This document shows, one piece after another, positions 59,272 through 64,000 of a DNA stretch of 64,000 nt (positions within the stretch are counted from its first letter, which is position 1; the number at the start of each line of letters is the position of its first letter). A model generated the notes under the pieces. It was given only the letters and a program-made list of their open reading frames with translations. It made no database searches and was not told where the DNA came from. A program made the position numbers and the translations under genes. This stretch comes from Colletotrichum lupini. Lineage: Eukaryota; Ascomycota; Sordariomycetes; Glomerellales; Glomerellaceae. The stretch lies in the NCBI RefSeq assembly GCF_023278565.1, contig NC_064675.1:6944001-7008000 (forward strand), given 5' to 3'.

Positions 59272-60692
59272 TAGCATCTTGCAACAACATGATGTAATGG
59301 AACTCTAGGGTAATGTTTGAGAATCCGTAGCTCACATATCAACAAAACTACTGGCACTTTAGAAGTCTATTCAAATAGAGGTGGATTCGAAAGTACGATG
59401 ACTCTCATTGCTTTCCGCCATTTACTAGAGCAACGCAGCTCTCTTGACTATTCGCTTTGCTCTTTTCTTTCGTCTCTTTCTCCTCATCCGTAGGCAAAGG
59501 AATCCAAGATGGGTCAAAAGACCTGAAGTATCGATTCATCGTTTCGTTAAGAGACTCGGGAAACGGGTATGCACGACTAATGGCGTTGAAAGAGGCAGGG
59601 GTGGAGGGAAGGGTCAGAGGGAGGTGAGGTCCCTTGCCTTCGACTTGTCGGGGTTGACTGGACGCAGTACATCGTCAGTATCTAAATCCAAGAAATTGAA
59701 ATTGCTGTAGAGAATATTGGTTTCACCTTTCTTTCGAATTCGAATTCATTTTCAATTAGGGATTTGACCGAAGCGTAAGATTGTATCAAGGTTGATGTGA
59801 CGGTATCGTGGCCCGGGAGTTCACTTCTGACCAACCTACTCTCGATATCGAATTGGGCTTTATGTCTCTCACTCGAAATAAATTGCTGTTTTAAACACCA
59901 GGGACTCTCGAAACGGTCCGCATTGTTGAAGAGGACTCAAAAGGACTCTTTCTCTTTGTCGGATGGGTGTTCCACGAGCAAATGTGAGTCCTCTTGAGTT
60001 AAGAGGACTCAGTCTTAGCGTCACGCTTCCCACTACCAAATATCATATGCATCTCGGAACTTGATTCATCCCCAGCGAAGATCTCGAGATCATTTGTAGT
60101 AAATCTAGCAGAACTATGTAAGTGCATGCACTAGCCATGTTTTCTTCGTTACATCGGTGTGTTGGCGACTCAGGATCTTGCAACTGGTTTCTCAAGAGAA
60201 TGAGGGATTAAGATCAAGTGTCACTCAGCGACGAAGCAAATGCCTTGTCTGGAAACCAGGATCTCGGCGAAGCCTCTGATCGGCTCAACCCGCGCGCGTG
60301 TGCTGCGTTGGTGTGTCTAACAAGATCACCAACGACAGGGCAGTGTTGTGTCTGAGTGGTCCATACCCTCTTTCAGCTGGAATTTTGAGTCCTGTCTTCG
60401 GTGTGATATTCAGCCCGCATACTGTCTAATTGGTGGTAGATGGTCTTGGCATCTGCAAGCCACAGGACTCTTATTTGCCTGCAGATCCTGAGTCCGCCCA
60501 AACAACACAGTACTTAACTACCAACCTTTCCCCTCAGGCACAGTCTCTCGCTTCTTTCAAAGCCTGTCAAAATCTAGACACCTTTTTTTTATTCTGTAAA
60601 GTAGACTCTCTTGCTTTATAGGACACTTTTACCCCGTCACTCTTGCCTTGCAAAAGGCGCTACCCTCCTTGTTTACCATTTCTGCCCTCAGA
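59272..60692. other. Intergenic with a possible small minus-strand coding fragment
   Basis: A coding-like frame on the minus strand between about 59418 and 59690 (includes AYPFPESLNETMNRYFRSF and DPSWIPLPTDEEKE) ends at a stop near 59418 but has no start, and an overlapping frame contains LDLDTDDVLRPVN. It might be an unspliced or decayed gene. The rest, up to a pyrimidine-rich stretch near 60540-60660, looks like promoter sequence of the downstream zinc-finger frame. Confidence 0.35.
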
Positions 60693-60721
60693 GGCCGCCG
60701 TCCGTCAGAAAGACGGCGGCC
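60693..60721. other. GC-rich hairpin (10-bp perfect stem, 9-nt loop)
   Basis: GGCCGCCGTC at 60693-60702 pairs perfectly with GACGGCGGCC at 60712-60721; an A-T pair extends it. TTTT follows. It lies just before the zinc-finger frame opens. Confidence 0.85.
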
Positions 60722-60727
60722 TTTTGA

Positions 60728-61390
60728 CGGGAACCGATCGATCCTCGAAGAGCTTGGTGTGGAATCCTTTCCCCCGAAACACTCGTCGACTTTAATTGTG
60801 ACCCGCCACCGCCGACTGGCCTAGCGCCGGAGCAACACGCACAACATCCCAGATGCTCGGGGCAGTCAAGGGCCTGGGATATCACATGTATAAAATCACC
60901 CAGACCGCCAGACGTTTTCGATTCCCATGACAACGATCTCATTGGGTATATCGATGGCTGCCTAAGCGCAACTTTGCTCGACCATCTCGAGCGCGACGAA
61001 TTTAGATTCGAGCAATTCTCGAACTTGACAACATCCTCGCTATTCGAGGAAAATAGCAACACGCCACTGCGTTTACCAACTTCGCCAATCGAAGGTACTG
61101 GACACAAACCCGACCCACTGCCGGGCCACTCAACTTCGCCATTCGAAGATAACAGACACAAACCTGTCAAATCATCGTGCAATTCACGAAAAAGATATAC
61201 ATGCCAACACAGCAGTTGCAGCTATTCCTGCGACCTGCCTAAAGATATGCGAAAGCACCGCCTCAAGCACAACAAGCCGACACAAAAAGAGCGCTACGCC
61301 TGCCCAAATGGCGGCTGCAAGAAGAGATTCCCCCGAAAGGATAATTGCCTCCGACACGCGCGGGAGTATTGCAAACATTCGTTCCCGTGA
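60728..61390 (+). CDS. C2H2-type zinc-finger protein, 5' end not resolved
   Basis: The frame is open from 60728 to the stop at 61388-61390 (220 codons) but holds no ATG before the zinc-finger region, so the start must lie in an unseen upstream exon, or the gene is broken. Two fingers are clear near the C-terminus: Cys-x4-Cys-x12-His-x3-His (CQHSSCSYSCDLPKDMRKHR region) and Cys-x4-Cys-x12-His-x4-Cys (CPNGGCKKRFPRKDNCLRH region). The N-terminal part is acidic and Pro/Ser-rich. This is a probable DNA-binding regulator of a type common in fungi. Start placement is uncertain; the finger region is sure. Confidence 0.6.
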   Translation, partial: REPIDPRRAWCGILSPETLVDFNCDPPPPTGLAPEQHAQHPRCSGQSRAWDITCIKSPRPPDVFDSHDNDLIGYIDGCLSATLLDHLERDEFRFEQFSNLTTSSLFEENSNTPLRLPTSPIEGTGHKPDPLPGHSTSPFEDNRHKPVKSSCNSRKRYTCQHSSCSYSCDLPKDMRKHRLKHNKPTQKERYACPNGGCKKRFPRKDNCLRHAREYCKHSFP

Positions 61391-61586
61391 AACGGCCAGA
61401 ACTGCCATCGATCTACGCAAGGCCATAAGCCTGTTGAAAAGGCATCTAGCATTTATACATTACTGGACGAACCTTGATAGTAATGTAGCATATGAGATCT
61501 GGTCGAGGAAGGGGGGGGGGGCAGTGGGGGTTAAACTAATGTACACCGACGACACAATATACCGAGCGTCACATCCCGAATCCTAC
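61391..61586. other. Short intergenic with an 11-base G run
   Basis: Contains an uninterrupted run of about 11 G at 61511-61521 followed by GCAGTGGGGG. Nothing else is recognised. Confidence 0.4.
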
Positions 61587-61628
61587 AAACGAATATCATT
61601 CTCAATAACTAGTTGCGTTGTCCAATTC

Positions 61629-61684
61629 CAGTGTTCATCAGATGAGGCTGCAACTGCCTATGCAGCCTCATCTGATGATCACTG
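61629..61684. repeat. Large near-perfect palindrome
   Basis: Arms 61629-61652 and 61661-61684 are inverted copies of 24 bp with a single mismatch around an 8-base loop. The similarity continues outward with a few mismatches and a small gap to about 61590 and 61722 (TCTCAAT on one side, ATTGAGA on the other). It may be a foldback/MITE-like sequence or an inverted duplication. Confidence 0.85.
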
Positions 61685-61722
61685 AAATCGGACAAGGTCG
61701 GTGGCCTAATTGAGAGTGTTAT

Positions 61723-62089
61723 AGACTACAGGCGACATGGTTAAAGGACCACAACTATCTAAGAAAAGATGTAATTACTGGAGCAGTTTACGAGCCTAGA
61801 TCTATCAAATACAATCGTCCATCGAACGGACCCGAATTGTTTGTAATTTTTGTTTTGAGAATTGAACGAGAACAGGAAACATTGTAATTTCTCTCGTACA
61901 TGTGATCCAGAGAGATCTATAACCGCCTTGCCAATATCGAGCAGAGCCTGGACGAAATCTCGGTCCAGACTAGTGACAACTAGGTGATAGGACATAGCCG
62001 ACGCCCTAATCCACCGGACGGCTTGGCTTCACATGTTGCTGCGCCAAAGGTCAGTACAGCCAATCAGTTTATAAATTTGTGACTGTCCG
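61723..62089. other. Intergenic before the regulator remnant
   Basis: About 370 bp between the palindrome and the decayed Zn2Cys6 gene. No gene is recognised. Confidence 0.35.
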
Positions 62090-64000
62090 CAGTCATCGTT
62101 CAGATGCTCTAGCCACCGTCTTGACTGCTCTAAAGCGCCGCCGTAAGTCAAGAGGAAGAGAGGAAAGGCAGCGTAAGAAGTCTCCGAGGATCATCACAAG
62201 TACTCAAGACTAACCAGGGCTGTGGTTCTGTAGCCATACCAAAGTGCTTGAACGGAAGTTGGACGACATTATGTCGCTTCTGAATCGTGACCGTGAGCAA
62301 TCAGCTCGAAACAGTCAGGCTTCACACGGCCACCCATCACCATCGATCAATCTCCATTGGACATCGCAACCTGATTCAGACGACTCTTATTCGCCATTAA
62401 ATCCAGCCGCAACTCCGGTCGTGTTGCTTCAAGGAATATTTACAATCATCCCAGGGTATCGAGTCACCTTGCAAGAAGCCAACATGATTCTTCAACTGTA
62501 CATGTCCGACATGGTTCCTCAATTTCCATTTGTTCCGTTACCCGTCTGCGATGCACAGAGACAAGCCGCTGCTTTTGAAGACTATCATTTTGACATGCAA
62601 GCCTCCTGAAGGCGAGCTAACCGAAGTGTTCAAGAGATGGTTTCGGCAACATATCGCGCACCGAGTGGTGATCCTGCTTGAGAAGAGCTTGAAGATTTTA
62701 CAATCATTGCTGATATTTTTCGCTTGGTGAGAAACCCTGCGTCAACTTTTTCCGAGATATTTCTGATAAATAATGTTGATCTTTGTATATTTAGGAACGA
62801 TATACATTAATCCGCGACATCCTTCGATACAGGCCTTATGCACCTCGCCCGAGGAATAGCAGAAGACTTGGGACTGGTGAAGCGCCCCGACCTCTCGACG
62901 TCGACGTCCAGATGAATTGTCGAGAATGCTGCGCATTTGAGAGACGATCTCGGCAGCCGATTACAACATACCAATGCTGGCCGTCGCGCTGTGTTGGGGC
63001 TCTTCTACATCAATCCTGCGTGAGAATCTACCAGGTATCTCAAGCATTGTTCCGCTCTCTGAAGCTTACCGTGATAATGTCCCTAGACTCGGCAGCCTCC
63101 TGGACCGATCCTCTCGATTGTAGATCCTCTCGATTGGAGTTTGCACGTTACTTTGTTGACTGCTGTGAGAAACTATCAAACGACAAGGAGCTACCGACCG
63201 ACTCCTTGCTAGTGCATTTGATATAAGTAAGAAAAATTGCTCTCAAAGTCGATGATATTTTCGGGGAAAAGAACGGCTCTCAGGGTGGTAAACCATTTGA
63301 TGGCCTTCATGCCATGATTATTGCCAACGTCCAGAAGGAGCTTGAATCATTCGCTGATTTCTTGCCAACCCATCTTCGTTCAAACAGGATGCCCCGTTTC
63401 TGTCTTAAGCGTGACTTGGATGCCGCTGATAACCTATGATAGACCTTTTGCGCGACCATTGCATGGCCATACGCATCCGGCTGTTCGAACCTGCCATACA
63501 TGCGAACGGAAATTACGGATTCAAAACAGCCCACCTCAGATCTCGCATCATGTGGCGCTGATTCACAAGCACTCAGGAGCTCTTAAATGCTTTCCTGTCT
63601 CTGAGTCTAGAACCATACCCTACTCTCACGTTCGTGTCAATTCTTCATCTGGCACTAGCCAGAATTAAGGCAGCTGGACTTCTAAGTGTGGAGGACCACG
63701 ATTGGGACCTGGAAACAGCGAGGGCAAATCTAGACTTGGCCGAAACGCTTCAAATATTGAGCGACCGATGCAGTACTATACCTCGCGCCACCAGCTATAG
63801 CAGCACGATTTTGAGCAGTCGTCAGCGGATGGCGGCAGCTTACGCCGGAAACTATATGGGGATCAGAAGCTGATATCTATTCAAGATCGGTTCGACTGAT
63901 GCTTCTGACGCTCTGCCGATGATGATGGACCCAGCCTTTTTACAGGACAGCGGGGTGGCGGAAGGATACGGCTTTTGGCAGCACCTTTCAGGTTTATCCT
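62090..64000 (+). pseudogene. Decayed Zn2Cys6-type transcription factor, 3' end beyond window
   Basis: Fragments of a fungal-specific regulator follow in order but in different frames. A coiled-coil linker (VLERKLDDIMSLL, 62241-62290) and MVPQFPFVPLP come first. After a frameshift near 62540 come KPPEGELTEVF and HRVVILLEKSLKIL. An intron (62729-62794) is followed by MHLARGIAEDLGLVKRP and NAGRRAVLGLFYINPA with in-frame stops at 62808 (TAA), 62912 (TGA) and 63021 (TGA), then CCEKLSNDKELPTDSLLV. A later piece (63634-63873, with HDWDLETARANLDLAETL) is the usual C-terminal region. Stops of CAA-to-TAA and CGA-to-TGA type fit RIP. The Cys-rich N-terminal DNA-binding motif is not intact. Introns may explain some frame changes, but not the stops. 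Confidence 0.7.

Noticed and set aside
60693..60725. Hairpin as a bacterial-type terminator or sign of bacterial DNA
   Set aside because: The window is clearly fungal with spliceosomal introns. The hairpin is reported only as a structure.
1..64000. CRISPR array, rRNA or tRNA genes
   Set aside because: No regularly spaced repeats were seen. GTTCGAA-like boxes occur in LTR 1 and in the SINE-like insert, but no tRNA cloverleaf could be built.

Overview
The window is a piece of nuclear genome from a filamentous ascomycete (Pezizomycotina). Genes carry several short GT-AG introns of about 50-95 bp, the gene families are typical of fungi (DUR3 urea transporter, rhodopsin-domain membrane protein, tannase, Zn2Cys6 regulator, kexin-processed secreted precursor), and two long AT-rich blocks are LTR retrotransposons riddled with C-to-T/G-to-A transitions, the mark of repeat-induced point mutation (RIP). 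The species cannot be read from the sequence; Sordariomycetes is a guess.

Layout. 1-961: 3' part of a short-chain dehydrogenase. 1449-8868: RIP-mutated Ty1/copia element with two 205-bp LTRs and a 5-bp target duplication, reading on the minus strand. 8957-38586: an accessory segment with a Baeyer-Villiger-like flavin monooxygenase, a Bet v1-like protein, a phenol-hydroxylase-like monooxygenase, a DUR3 urea transporter, an F-box protein, a rhodopsin-domain membrane protein, an SCP2-like/phytanoyl-CoA dioxygenase fusion, an NCS1 purine/cytosine permease, a tannase/feruloyl esterase gene broken by a 569-bp SINE-like insertion, a salicylate-hydroxylase-like monooxygenase, a divergent pair of Gfo/Idh/MocA dehydrogenases and a decayed berberine-bridge-type oxidase. 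39273-46184: a second RIP-mutated copia element (224-bp LTRs, 5-bp target duplication), also on the minus strand. 47369-64000: another flavin monooxygenase, a disordered MCTT-type fungal protein, a long gene-poor stretch, a small secreted precursor with kexin sites and an internal repeat, a membrane-anchored methyltransferase, a C2H2 zinc-finger frame without a visible start, a large palindrome, and a decayed Zn2Cys6 regulator running to the window end.

Together, the interval between the two retroelements looks like a catabolic or tailoring neighbourhood: flavin and 2-oxoglutarate oxygenases, sugar/diol-type dehydrogenases, a secreted plant-phenolic esterase (now broken) and two nitrogen-compound transporters whose upstream regions hold several GATA motifs. 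No polyketide synthase, NRPS or terpene synthase is present, so this is not a complete secondary-metabolite cluster. Several genes are recently dead (tannase, BBE oxidase, Zn2Cys6 regulator), which suggests decay around mobile DNA. The most unusual intact gene is the kexin-site repeat precursor at 56666-57099.
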